From Anaerolineae bacterium (GTDB lineage: Bacteria > Chloroflexota > Anaerolineae > Aggregatilineales > J027), in NCBI GenBank assembly GCA_008933735.1, contig WBUL01000004.1, positions 62,001 through 126,000 of the forward strand: a stretch of DNA of 64,000 nucleotides. Direction: 5' to 3'. The notes beneath the pieces are model-generated. The model ran no database searches, had not been told where the DNA came from, and worked only from the letters and a program-made list of their open reading frames with translations. Below, one piece after another: positions 1-8,204 of the stretch. Positions within the stretch are counted from its first letter, which is position 1. Each line of letters opens with the position of its first letter. A program made the translations under genes and the position numbers.

Positions 1-789
1 GGCATAAAGCAGTCCCTTGATGTTGTCAATCGTATCCTCGTAGACGGGGATGCGGGAGTGGCCCGCTTTGATAATAGTATCCAGCGCATCTTTCAGGTCG
101 GTCTTGATGTCAATCGCCACCATATCAATGCGCGGCACCATCACCTCTCGTGCCAGGGTATCGCCAAACTTGAAGACAGAGTAGATCATGGCTTTTTCTT
201 CGTCTTCAATCATCCCATCTTCCGAGCCTGCATCCACCAGAGTTTTGATTTCCTCTTCGGTGATTTTTGCGATGGGATGGACACCAAAGACCCTGGATAC
301 CCGAACACTCAAAGTTTGCAGGGCCGTCACCAGGGGATACAGGATGAAATAAAGGATGCTCATGGGGCGGGAAACCAGGATGGTGAATTTTTCGTCCCGC
401 CCTATCGCCAGGGCCGCAGGCAGATGATAGCTGAAAATCAGCAGGATGATGGTCAGGATTGGCACTCCGCTCCCATAGGTGAGAACTTCAGCGGTGTCAG
501 TGCTGACCCTGGTTTCTTCCACCATAACAATAACTTCGGGGGCCAGCAGCGCAATGGCAACCCCTGTGCTTAGCATGATCAGCAGGATTGACCAGAACTG
601 GTACACGGCCAGCAGCGTTAAGGGATTGTCGATCAGTTTCAGCGTGAGTTCTGCGCCGGGGTACCGGTCTTCTGCCAGCTCTTTGATCTGAGCCTTACGT
701 GCATTTGACAGTGCCGAATATATAGTCGTCAGCACACCCTGTAACAAAACAAGTACCAGCAGGACAATAAGGCCGCTTATCGAGTCCAT
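1..789 (-). CDS. HlyC/CorC-family membrane protein (DUF21 + CBS), 3' part cut by window edge
   Basis: The frame is open from ATG 789 to base 1 (263 codons) and continues outside the window. Translation gives hydrophobic segments near residues 4-18, 45-70 and 90-130, as in the DUF21/CNNM membrane domain. A helical acidic stretch follows (MIEDEEKAMIYSVFKFGD), and then the beginning of a CBS domain (REVMVPRIDMVAID, then SRIPVYED near the cut). This order is typical of HlyC/CorC proteins, which are linked to Mg2+/Co2+ homeostasis or transport. The start is preceded by an AAGGA-like ribosome site. The second CBS domain and the transporter-associated C-terminal domain, if present, lie off the left edge. 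Family assignment is confident; the transported ion is not known. Confidence 0.85.
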   Translation of the reverse strand, partial: MDSISGLIVLLVLVLLQGVLTTIYSALSNARKAQIKELAEDRYPGAELTLKLIDNPLTLLAVYQFWSILLIMLSTGVAIALLAPEVIVMVEETRVSTDTAEVLTYGSGVPILTIILLIFSYHLPAALAIGRDEKFTILVSRPMSILYFILYPLVTALQTLSVRVSRVFGVHPIAKITEEEIKTLVDAGSEDGMIEDEEKAMIYSVFKFGDTLAREVMVPRIDMVAIDIKTDLKDALDTIIKAGHSRIPVYEDTIDNIKGLLYA

Positions 790-1004
790 TGCTTATTATC
801 CTTACTTATGCGGGATAAGAGGTGTAAAGACGGAGGTTCTTCTATGGAAGGTGTTTCTTCTTTGTTCATCATCGTCCAAAGGGAATCGTAAAGATGCTAT
901 CTCTCAACAGAATCGCAGAAGGGACTCGGCAGAATGAACATAAGTTCCCAAAAAAAGGCACATTAAGCAGAGTGTATCAAAATAGTGTAAGTGTGTCCAT
1001 ATTT

Positions 1005-1790
1005 TTATCCCAGATTTGGGTACTTTCTCAACAGGGTATCAATCTGGCTTTTAATTCGGAACATCTGCTGTGTCGCGGCTTTGACCTCATCAGACGGGGC
1101 CCCGGAAGTCTGTAACTGCATCATTTTTTGCTGGGCCTGACGGTACAACTGACGCAGTTCGATAAGCACCTCTTCTGCCGTGCGCGGTTTGGGTTTGGCG
1201 GCGGGCGCAGATTCCTGTCTCGGCTGTGATTTTCCTCTGGGCGGCTGTGGTTCTGGCAACGGGGCAAAGAAGATGGGTTTGAGGATTTTGTGGCTGATAT
1301 TGTTACGAGCCAGATGAAAAAACACCCCCCCCTTTGTCCGGCGGCGTGATTCATCCGGCAGCATCACCCCCCCCTCTTTCTCAATCCGATTGGTTTCATC
1401 CAGGAGTGCCTGTACAAAATCAACCCCACACAGACGAATCATCCGGTGAATTTGTACTTTAGGTTTTAAGTCCGATTCACCCAGGTATTCAGCGATTGAC
1501 TTGGATTGCGATTTCAGGAGCTGCGGCGGAATTCTCAGGAGCTGGGTTGGTTCTTTCGGAGAGGTCAGAATGCGATAATCTCCCACGAACTTCCTGTTCA
1601 TCAGACGCAGGACAAACCAGAATTTTTCCTCCGTATCAAAAGAGATCACCGCTGCATTACGCGGCATGTTCGTACGCTGGTTAATTAACAAGGTAACATC
1701 GGTGACCGTTCCGGGAAGGTCAATCAGGCGGCTGACTTCCTCCTCCGTATACCCCGGTGGAAGGTTGGATACATATAACTCTACTTGCAT
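1005..1790 (-). CDS. RRM + PHAX-type RNA-binding domain protein (copy A)
   Basis: 261 aa. ATG 1790 is preferred over the in-frame ATG at 1796 because AAGGGG lies 6 nt upstream of it. Residues 3-78 look like an RNA recognition motif (RNP2-like LYVSNLP; RNP1-like RNAAVISF, lacking the usual aromatics). Residues about 95-165 match the PHAX RNA-binding domain pattern: a helical part with CGVDFVQALLDET, then GG and SRRRTKGGVFF near 148-158. A Pro/Lys-rich linker leads to a helical, coiled-coil-like tail ending KYPNLG. Eukaryotic PHAX uses this domain to bind snRNA during nuclear export; the bacterial role is unknown. A paralogue with the same order of parts lies at 52572-53315. The gene is divergent from the response regulator at 1940. 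RNA binding is inferred. Confidence 0.8.
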   Translation of the reverse strand: MQVELYVSNLPPGYTEEEVSRLIDLPGTVTDVTLLINQRTNMPRNAAVISFDTEEKFWFVLRLMNRKFVGDYRILTSPKEPTQLLRIPPQLLKSQSKSIAEYLGESDLKPKVQIHRMIRLCGVDFVQALLDETNRIEKEGGVMLPDESRRRTKGGVFFHLARNNISHKILKPIFFAPLPEPQPPRGKSQPRQESAPAAKPKPRTAEEVLIELRQLYRQAQQKMMQLQTSGAPSDEVKAATQQMFRIKSQIDTLLRKYPNLG

Positions 1791-1838
1791 TATCATCCCC
1801 TTTCTGATGGACAGATCATCCGTCTGACTGTTACCAAT

Positions 1839-1844
1839 ATTATA
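1839..1844 (-). promoter_or_regulatory. Possible -10 box of the RRM-PHAX gene
   Basis: On the minus strand the sequence reads AAGTATAATATT, a perfect TATAAT about 48 nt before ATG 1790. No convincing -35 box is visible 17 nt upstream. Confidence 0.35.
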
Positions 1845-1939
1845 CTTAGAACAAAGTTATGAATATGGTTGTATTGGTAGACAGGCGGTTTTTTTGTGGT
1901 AGACTGAAAAATAATGTTAGGGATTGTTTGGAGGGCTGT

Positions 1940-2329
1940 ATGAGTGGGATTGATATTGTATGTATTGAAGACGAACCAGAGATGATGGAGCTTGTCCGGA
2001 TTATCCTCACGCGCAAGGGCTATAATGTTCACTGCGCGGGCGATGGAACAACTGGTCTGGCGCTTATACGTCAAATTAAACCCCAACTCGTACTGCTTGA
2101 TCTGATGATACCTGATATGGATGGCTGGGAAATTTACCAGCAAATGAAGTCGGATTTATCCATCAAAGATACCCCGGTCATCATAGTGACTGCCAAAGCT
2201 CAGAGTATTGATAAAATCCTGGGACTGCACATCGCTAAAGTGAACGATTACATTACCAAACCGTTTGGCCCTTCTGAACTGCTGCAAAGTGTCGAAGCCG
2301 TACTGAAAACTGCCCAACCTCTGCCCTGA
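1940..2329 (+). CDS. Single-domain response regulator (CheY-like receiver)
   Basis: 129 aa from ATG 1940, chosen because GGAGGG lies 4 nt upstream and translation there begins directly with the receiver fold (MSGIDIVCIEDEPEMM). Visible receiver landmarks are the acidic pair in IEDEPE, the phospho-acceptor Asp in LLDLMIP, the Thr in IIVTAKAQ and the Lys-Pro of ITKPFG. There is no output domain, so it probably acts by protein-protein contact or as a phosphorelay carrier. Its stop codon overlaps the ATG of the next gene by one base, which implies translational coupling. No kinase is adjacent; the nearest is at 6314-7303 on the other strand. Partner unknown. Confidence 0.92.
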   Translation: MSGIDIVCIEDEPEMMELVRIILTRKGYNVHCAGDGTTGLALIRQIKPQLVLLDLMIPDMDGWEIYQQMKSDLSIKDTPVIIVTAKAQSIDKILGLHIAKVNDYITKPFGPSELLQSVEAVLKTAQPLP

Positions 2330-3069
2330 TGCGTCTCGGTGCAGTTTGCCCGTTGGATGATGTGCAAAAAATGCACGCCCTTATTTCTCAGGGTTTTGAA
2401 TTTATTGAAGTCACCACCGCTAATCATGTGCTAACCATCCCTGCTCAGTTGCCCCAAGTCCCCTTTATCTGGCAGTGCCCAGCAGATTTGCCCGCTGAAT
2501 ATCCTGTTGTGCTGGTTCAAGAAGCTGTATTAAACATCTGGCGTATGCATCTGAGGGCCGCAGCAGAATTGGGCGCGGCGCTGATGGTGGTGCAGTTCCG
2601 CCGTCCCGAAGTATTATCTGATAAGCTGGCACTCATTGACCAATATGCGGCGCTGCTGTCCCCGCTGACAGCGGAAGCACGGGCGCTAAAAATCCAGTTG
2701 GTACTGCGAATGGGAGCGGATCATCGGGAACAGTTGAACATCCTGCGGGAAATCGTGCGGCGCGTACCGGGGTTGGCAGTGGCCTTAGACCTCGCCTATG
2801 CGAGTTATCAGGTCATCAAAAATCTGACCCGCGAATACCTGTGGGATAGTGATCTTGCCCCTCGTCTGGCGCATGTCTATGCGGGCGAAGTTGCGCCAAA
2901 TGATGCCAATCTGCGTCTGCCATTGGGCTGTTTGGGCAATTTCGACTGGGGACGTGTGGTGCGAGACTTACGAGAACGTTATAATGCATCTGTGACGCTA
3001 GATATTGGCGATGCGATGCCCGAATACCAGGAATTAAGCCGAACAAAGTGGCTGGCGTGGTGGGGGTAG
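2329..3069 (+). CDS. TIM-barrel protein, sugar phosphate isomerase/epimerase-like
   Basis: 246 aa, starting within the stop of the response regulator (TGATG overlap). The alternating beta/alpha pattern and segments such as FIEVTTANHVLTIP, ALMVVQFRRPEV, LVLRMGADHREQL and AVALDLAYASYQV resemble the xylose-isomerase-like (AP_endonuc_2) TIM-barrel superfamily. The usual Glu/His/Asp metal ligands are not obvious: the expected HDxGH position reads ALDLAYASY, so catalysis is doubtful. Coupling to a receiver protein suggests a shared regulatory role, but this is inference. Function not established. Confidence 0.5.
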   Translation: MRLGAVCPLDDVQKMHALISQGFEFIEVTTANHVLTIPAQLPQVPFIWQCPADLPAEYPVVLVQEAVLNIWRMHLRAAAELGAALMVVQFRRPEVLSDKLALIDQYAALLSPLTAEARALKIQLVLRMGADHREQLNILREIVRRVPGLAVALDLAYASYQVIKNLTREYLWDSDLAPRLAHVYAGEVAPNDANLRLPLGCLGNFDWGRVVRDLRERYNASVTLDIGDAMPEYQELSRTKWLAWWG

Positions 3070-3138
3070 CGAAATTCGCTTGCGCTAAAGCATCTATGGC
3101 GTGCAAAATTAGTAGGAAAAAACTTAAGGGGATCATTC

Positions 3139-4575
3139 ATGCGACACCGCCAACCAGTTTTGATTCGCTTTGCTATGTGTCTGGCGCTCGTTATCGCCAT
3201 TGTCAGTGTGGCGCCATCTGCCCCGCAGCCTGTCGCAGCCTTGCAGGGTGAAAATTTACTCCAAAACGGGGGCTTTGAAGGAGAATATGTTGCCATTGGT
3301 GGCGACCCCTCATTGCAGCTAGCCCCTAGCTGGCAGCCCTGGAGTCTGCCGCCGCCTGCCGGTGCGCCCTCCTCGGTAAATCTGCGTCCGGACTACCAAC
3401 CCGCTCCGGCCAATCGTATCCGTTCCGGGAGCGCTGCCCAGGAATACAATACTTTCTTTGCGACCCATGACGGCGGCGTGTATCAGCGAGTTCCGGTGAC
3501 ATCCGGCGCTGAACTGCGATTTTCCGCCTTTGTCTATGTCTGGTCATCTGCCACCTTTGAAGACCCTGACCAGTCCATCCAGCCCCAGGATGTTACCGTC
3601 CAGGTTGGGATTGACCCTACGGGAGGGCAGGATGGGGCGTCACAGGCCATTATCTGGTCTGATCCAGCCACTTTCTACGATGAGTACCGCGAACTGTCTG
3701 TAGAAGCAACTGCCCAGGCGACAGCAGTTACAGTGTTTGTTCGCAGCAACCCGGAAGGTGCCGTTGGGGTCAACAATATTTATGTGGATGACGCCAGTCT
3801 TGTGCAGCTCGGTGAAGGCCCTATCGTACCCACGCCCACCCGAGAGGGAGAAGGCACAGAAGAACCCACCGATGAGCCGACAGAAGACGCTGAGGAGTCA
3901 ACCAACACGCCCACCCGTACCCCAACTGCAACCGTGCCTTCAGATATTCTGGATGAATTCCCGGAACGCTCCAATTACACCGTACAGGCGGGCGATACCG
4001 TAGTGGGAATTGCGAACCGGTTCAACAGCTCTGCGGACGCGATTATCATCGTCAATGGATTGGATGAGAATGGGTTCATCCGGGTCGGCCAGGAACTGGT
4101 GATTCCAGTGCGGTCAGGGCAGAGTACACAGCCTACCGCAACCCCCACCGTCAGGCCAACATCAACAACGGTTTCGGGGGCAACAGCGGCCCCCACGCCG
4201 ACCTCCGACAGTTCTGGCGGCGGGGTACCCGTGACAGGGAATCCTCCCGGAACTCATATTGTCCAGGCGGGTGAAACGCTGTTCCGCATTGCGCTGCTGT
4301 ATAACACTACAGTTGAAACACTGGCCGCGATGAACAACATCACCAACCCGAACGTGATCCCAGCCGGAACCATCTTAAAAGTTCCTGTGATTAACGCCAC
4401 GCCTACCTCGGTGCCCACAGGCGGGCCGTTTATTACGCATGTGGTGCAGGCGGGGGAAAATATATTCCGCATTGGTCTGCGCTACAATGTGACAGTGACA
4501 CGCATTGCTGCGGCCAACGGCCTGACCAACCCGAATCTGATTTACGTGGGTCAGGTGCTGCAAATTCCTCAATGA
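3139..4575 (+). CDS. Secreted protein with N-terminal beta-sandwich, Thr/Pro stalk and three LysM repeats
   Basis: 478 aa. The N-terminus is a signal peptide (hydrophobic stretch at residues about 9-30, ending before AALQGEN). Residues 35-225 resemble a carbohydrate-binding beta-sandwich (LLQNGGFEGEY, PSWQPW, NIYVDDASLV). An acidic, Thr/Pro-rich linker follows. Three LysM modules lie at about 278-325, 372-417 and 432-478, each with a YTVQAGDT- or HVVQAGE-type start and an ending like VGQVLQIP. LysM binds peptidoglycan or chitin-type glycans, so the protein is probably wall-attached. It overlaps the following DUF192 gene by four bases (ATGA). An AAGGGG site precedes the ATG. Confidence 0.88.
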   Translation: MRHRQPVLIRFAMCLALVIAIVSVAPSAPQPVAALQGENLLQNGGFEGEYVAIGGDPSLQLAPSWQPWSLPPPAGAPSSVNLRPDYQPAPANRIRSGSAAQEYNTFFATHDGGVYQRVPVTSGAELRFSAFVYVWSSATFEDPDQSIQPQDVTVQVGIDPTGGQDGASQAIIWSDPATFYDEYRELSVEATAQATAVTVFVRSNPEGAVGVNNIYVDDASLVQLGEGPIVPTPTREGEGTEEPTDEPTEDAEESTNTPTRTPTATVPSDILDEFPERSNYTVQAGDTVVGIANRFNSSADAIIIVNGLDENGFIRVGQELVIPVRSGQSTQPTATPTVRPTSTTVSGATAAPTPTSDSSGGGVPVTGNPPGTHIVQAGETLFRIALLYNTTVETLAAMNNITNPNVIPAGTILKVPVINATPTSVPTGGPFITHVVQAGENIFRIGLRYNVTVTRIAAANGLTNPNLIYVGQVLQIPQ

Positions 4576-4928
4576 TCGTGAAAAAACAGGCAACGGGCGA
4601 GGTTATCCTCGCCCGTGCTCACCGATGCGCGAGTTTCTGGTGCCATTTCCGAGGCCTGATGCTGCGTTCCCATCTGGATGAAGATGAGGGACTGCTTTTT
4701 GTTTACGACAGACCCAGTGTTACCAACACCACCATTCATATGCTGTTCATGCTGATCCCGCTTGCAGTGGTATGGCTGGATTCGGAAAAACGGGTGGTAG
4801 ATAAAAGATACGCCAAACCCTGGCGCCTGGTCTATGTCCCCGCCCAACCCGCTCAATATTTTATTGAGGCACATCCGACTTTCCTGGATCGTGTTGATGT
4901 GGGAGATGTGCTGGCCTTTGAAAGCTAG
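4572..4928 (+). CDS. DUF192 family protein
   Basis: 118 aa, starting in a four-base overlap with the preceding LysM gene. It shows the DUF192 pattern: a basic and aromatic start (FWCHFRGLMLRSHLDEDEGLLFVY), the central TTIHMLFMLIPLAVVWLD and the C-terminal PAQYFIEAHPTFLDRVDVGDVL. In this family the second segment often reads NTxMxFPIDvvFld; here Ile-His-Met-Leu-Phe-Met takes its place. Unlike many family members it has no signal peptide. The biochemical function of DUF192 is unknown. Position between two LysM genes points to an envelope-related role. Confidence 0.85.
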   Translation: MIVKKQATGEVILARAHRCASFWCHFRGLMLRSHLDEDEGLLFVYDRPSVTNTTIHMLFMLIPLAVVWLDSEKRVVDKRYAKPWRLVYVPAQPAQYFIEAHPTFLDRVDVGDVLAFES

Positions 4929-4929
4929 G

Positions 4930-6330
4930 ATGATCTTGGTGATCCTGATGCTGGTTTCGGTAGGAACGGTTTTTTCACAGGAACCAGTCCCTACCGAAAC
5001 CAGCGGGATTACGATTCACGTTGTCCAGCGTGATGAAACCCTATCCCAGATTGCGCTGCGCTACGGGACAACCATTGCAGCCATTACCACTGCTAACAGC
5101 CTGCTGAATCCCGACAATCTGCAAATTGGTCAGCGTTTGATTATCCCCGGCACGCAGGCCGCCACCCCCGGTATGATCGTGCCCCACATCGTTCAACCGG
5201 GCGAAACTCTATCGACCATTGCGGCACGTTACAACAGCACAGTGGAGAGTCTGTCCGAAGTCAACAAAATTGCAGGGCTGGGGTCGCTTTATGCCGGACA
5301 AACACTTCTGGTCACACAGGGCGCCTCCGGAACCCTCCCTCCGGACAAAATATCGCTCCACATTGTACAGGCTGGCGATAATCTGATGCGCCTCGCAGCC
5401 CAATATCAGACCCCCGTGCTGCGCCTCGCACAGACGAACCACCTGACCATGAATGCGCCGCTTCAGGTAGGGCAAATGTTGATTGTTCCGGACTCCGCCG
5501 CCGCCGGACAGTTCGTGAATTTGCCTAACCCGATACGGGACTTTCAATTGGGGCCGCTTCCAGCAGTGCAGGGCAAGACCCTCAGTGCCAGGATTTTTGC
5601 ACCGGCTGGCCTTACCATCACGGGTGAGATCTTTGATCGCCCGGTGACCTTTTCTCCGGTCAATGGCATCTACCTCGCAATGGTCGGCATTCATGCATTC
5701 ACCGAACCGGGGATTTATGAACTGCATCTCTCTCTTACCGATGAAGCAGGGGTGTTGGTCGCCTATGAACTTCGCATCAAGATTGAAGACGGTGGTTACA
5801 GTCGTGAAGACATTAACGTCCCCCCGGAACAGGAAAACCTGCTTGCGCCAGAAGTTGTGCAGGCCGAACTGGATCGGGTGACGGCGATCATGTCCGGTTT
5901 TAACCCGCAGCCTGCGTTTAACGGGTTGATGGGGCTGCCTTCGACGGGACGTGTCACTTCTCAGTTTGGTACGCGCCGCTCTTATAACGGCAGCCCCTAT
6001 AACAGTTTTCATGGGGGCGCGGATTTTGGTGGACTGCCCGGTTCGTTGATTCTCGCTCCGGCAGATGGCGTCATTGTTCTGGCCGAACCCCTGAATGTAC
6101 GCGGCAACGCTGTGATTATCGACCACGGGATGGGTGTTTATACAGGGTATTGGCACCAATCTGAAATTTATGTGCAGGCAGGTCAAAAAGTGACCAGAGG
6201 CGATGTGATAGGGGCAGTAGGGTCAACAGGACTTTCGACAGGCGCTCATTTGCACTGGGAAATGTGGGTCAGCGGCGTGCAGGTTGACCCCCTCCAATGG
6301 CTGACCTATCCCTTCACACCGGAAGGCTGA
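4930..6330 (+). CDS. Exported LysM x3 - M23 metallopeptidase (murein hydrolase type)
   Basis: 466 aa from ATG 4930, two bases after the DUF192 stop. This start places a signal peptide (MILVILMLVSVGTVFS) at the N-terminus. Three LysM modules follow at about 27-75, 82-128 and 137-182, then a beta-rich spacer (200-290) and a C-terminal M23 domain (about 340-460). The zinc-site landmarks are HGGADFGG and GAHLHWEMW, so the peptidase looks active. Such proteins cut peptidoglycan cross-links during growth or division; some act as inactive activators, which the intact ligands argue against. The 3' end overlaps the convergent histidine kinase gene by 17 bp. Confidence 0.93.
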   Translation: MILVILMLVSVGTVFSQEPVPTETSGITIHVVQRDETLSQIALRYGTTIAAITTANSLLNPDNLQIGQRLIIPGTQAATPGMIVPHIVQPGETLSTIAARYNSTVESLSEVNKIAGLGSLYAGQTLLVTQGASGTLPPDKISLHIVQAGDNLMRLAAQYQTPVLRLAQTNHLTMNAPLQVGQMLIVPDSAAAGQFVNLPNPIRDFQLGPLPAVQGKTLSARIFAPAGLTITGEIFDRPVTFSPVNGIYLAMVGIHAFTEPGIYELHLSLTDEAGVLVAYELRIKIEDGGYSREDINVPPEQENLLAPEVVQAELDRVTAIMSGFNPQPAFNGLMGLPSTGRVTSQFGTRRSYNGSPYNSFHGGADFGGLPGSLILAPADGVIVLAEPLNVRGNAVIIDHGMGVYTGYWHQSEIYVQAGQKVTRGDVIGAVGSTGLSTGAHLHWEMWVSGVQVDPLQWLTYPFTPEG

Positions 6331-7303
6331 AATAAAAGCGGCTTCCATTGCCCGGCGTGCTTTCTAAGTGCAGTTTTGAGCCATGCTGCCTAATAATGTC
6401 ATAGCTGATAGCCAGCCCTAAGCCGCTCCCCTTGATGCGCTGCGTTTGGGGGGTGTTCACGCGGAAAAAGCGCTTAAATATCTTGTCGTGATGTTCCTGT
6501 TCAATGCCAATGCCTGTGTCGCTGACCGAAAAAGTCACCTGTCCGGCAGCTTCATTGACTGTAACAGTCACGGTTCCCCCATCCGGTGAGTATTTAATAG
6601 CATTGCTGATCAAGTTATCCACTACCTGTTTCAAGCGCCGTTCATCTCCGTGCACGGGCGGCACCTGCTGGATTTCCATTTTGAAGTCGATATGCTGGTT
6701 TCGTGCCAGTTCAACGTATTTATCCGCTACATGTCTGGCGATATGACTCAAATCCACATCGACAATCTCCAGCTTCATGCCCGCATCAATCCAGGCCATA
6801 TTGAGCAGGTTTTCGATCATATCCAGCATTTCCTCGATGGACAGGTATAACCTGTCTACGAACTGCTTTTGTTTGTCGGTCAGTGTGCCCAGGTTTTCTA
6901 CCAGACTGAGGTAACCATGCATGGCAGAAAGCGGCGATTTTAAATCGTGTGAAACCGTAGAAATTAAGTCCGAACGTTTACCCTTCAGTGTCAGCGGCTG
7001 GCGGGCTTCCAGCACAATAGACCAACCCAATTCAGGGATGGGAGAAAAAGCGGGCAGATAAGAGTATTCACCAATTGTGACGGGTCGAATCACGCTCTTG
7101 TCATCCACCCCGTACTGCAACTGCTCGTACAGCAGGGATGCAAATTCCCCCAGCGATGCTAAAGGCTGACCCACCGCCTGTCGCGTGGAAACAGCGGATA
7201 CCTCACCCAAGGCCCGGTTCCATGCGATAACCTGTCCATCATCACCGATGACACAACACGGCAGAGCAAGGTGATCGAAAATCTGCTTATAGCTGGTTCT
7301 CAT
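6314..7303 (-). CDS. Sensor histidine kinase with PAS-like N-terminus, apparently soluble
   Basis: 329 aa from ATG 7303; the longer upstream frame would overlap the preceding gene by 74 bp. Residues about 1-100 form a PAS-like region (YKQIFDHLALPCCVIGDDGQVIAWN). The HisKA domain contains the phospho-accepting His in STVSHDLKSPLSAMHGYL. The ATPase domain shows the N box (NLISNAIKYSPDGG), G1 box (VSDTGIGIE), F box (IFKRFFRV) and G2 box (GSGLGLAI). There is no transmembrane segment, so a cytoplasmic signal is expected. No receiver gene is adjacent on this strand; the orphan regulator at 1940 is a possible partner (inference). Confidence 0.93.
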   Translation of the reverse strand: MRTSYKQIFDHLALPCCVIGDDGQVIAWNRALGEVSAVSTRQAVGQPLASLGEFASLLYEQLQYGVDDKSVIRPVTIGEYSYLPAFSPIPELGWSIVLEARQPLTLKGKRSDLISTVSHDLKSPLSAMHGYLSLVENLGTLTDKQKQFVDRLYLSIEEMLDMIENLLNMAWIDAGMKLEIVDVDLSHIARHVADKYVELARNQHIDFKMEIQQVPPVHGDERRLKQVVDNLISNAIKYSPDGGTVTVTVNEAAGQVTFSVSDTGIGIEQEHHDKIFKRFFRVNTPQTQRIKGSGLGLAISYDIIRQHGSKLHLESTPGNGSRFYFSLPV

Positions 7304-8171
7304 CAATTTCACGTCTGACTTTATCAAAGATGGGAGGAAGTTCCTGCAAAGCGTAGGCAATTCGCGTGCCGTGCCAGCTCAATAAGCTCCCATCTACGGT
7401 ATAGATATGTCCATTTTTTGCGGCTGGAATATCCAGTGCATAGAAGATGCTGGCATGTTCTTCGGTAAAGGGATACGGCTCATCCGGCAGCAGCACGACC
7501 TCTGGTTGTTTTTCAACCATTTCCTCCAGGGTGATGCGTGGATAGCGTGTATCTTTGCCCCTGATGCGCTCATCATCCTCGGACATTGGTTCAGCCTGCC
7601 CCATTTCTGCCCGGAGAGGAAACATCCGTTCCCGTTCCGCAAAGACATTTTGTCCGCCGCAAACACTCAGCAGATCATGGATATAGGTCTCCTTGTTTAT
7701 GGTCATCCAGGGGTCTTTCCAGATGGGAACAAAAACAGAGACCAATCGCTGCGCTCGCATCGCGCCTTCGGTGTAATCGTAGGAGCGTTCGATTTCGCGC
7801 ACCCGTGCTGAAAACTGCGGTGCCTCAAACACATCCATGATGTCCCACAGGAGATTGAGCGCTTCAAAAACGGTGCCTGGATGGGTGACCCAGGTCTTGA
7901 TGCCTGCTTGATCCAGCGCTTCCTTGTCCTCTCGACGATTTTCTTCGCGGTTCATTAAAACGAGGTCAGGTTGGAGGTCGATGATTCTGGCTATGTCGGG
8001 GTTTTTAGTGCCGCCGATTCGGGGCAGGTGCTTTAGCTGCTGCTCTGGGCGTGTGCAGTAATCCGTCACGGCAATGACCCGGTCGCCGATCCCAAGATCG
8101 AAGAGACTTTCGGTCATGCTGGGAACTAAGGAAATGACCCGGTGAGGAACAAAATCGAATGGTGTAGGCAT
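7287..8171 (-). CDS. Helical-backbone metal/corrinoid-binding protein (BtuF-like), no signal peptide
   Basis: 294 aa. The start region (HRVISLVPSMTESLFDLGIGDRVIAVTDYC) and QPDLVLMNREENRREDKEAL match periplasmic-binding-protein family PF01497 (BtuF/FepB/HmuT type). These proteins deliver vitamin B12, haem or siderophores to ABC importers. Unusually, the sequence starts directly with the mature fold: there is no signal peptide or lipobox, and no permease or ATPase gene is adjacent. A cytoplasmic corrinoid- or metal-binding role, as proposed for some B12-associated homologues, is possible. The ATG is preceded by TATCCT seven bases upstream and lacks a ribosome-binding site. Its stop overlaps the kinase start. 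Confidence 0.82.
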   Translation of the reverse strand: MPTPFDFVPHRVISLVPSMTESLFDLGIGDRVIAVTDYCTRPEQQLKHLPRIGGTKNPDIARIIDLQPDLVLMNREENRREDKEALDQAGIKTWVTHPGTVFEALNLLWDIMDVFEAPQFSARVREIERSYDYTEGAMRAQRLVSVFVPIWKDPWMTINKETYIHDLLSVCGGQNVFAERERMFPLRAEMGQAEPMSEDDERIRGKDTRYPRITLEEMVEKQPEVVLLPDEPYPFTEEHASIFYALDIPAAKNGHIYTVDGSLLSWHGTRIAYALQELPPIFDKVRREIDENQL

Positions 8172-8178
8172 AGCTAAT

Positions 8179-8184
8179 AGGATA
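8179..8184 (-). promoter_or_regulatory. -10-like box 7 nt before the BtuF-like start (candidate leaderless promoter)
   Basis: The minus strand reads GCTATCCT, then 7 nt, then ATG 8171. There is no purine-rich site in that short gap. It is one of five such arrangements in the window. Confidence 0.4.
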
Positions 8185-8204
8185 GCTGAAGTGATTTTTT
8201 TCCG

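Noticed and set aside
844-891. Fifteen-codon frame with a GGAGG site upstream (possible leader peptide)
   Set aside because: No regulated gene follows on that strand before the antisense RRM-PHAX gene, and there is no attenuator-like hairpin. Chance is the simpler explanation.
5209-6186. Long antisense open frame (325 codons) opposite the LysM-M23 gene
   Set aside because: Its translation is low-complexity in Arg, His and Pro with no domain pattern, and the plus-strand gene is clearly real. The same applies to long frames opposite the M20 gene (9621-10517), the aminotransferase (19357-20154) and the ABC ATPase (30352-31155).
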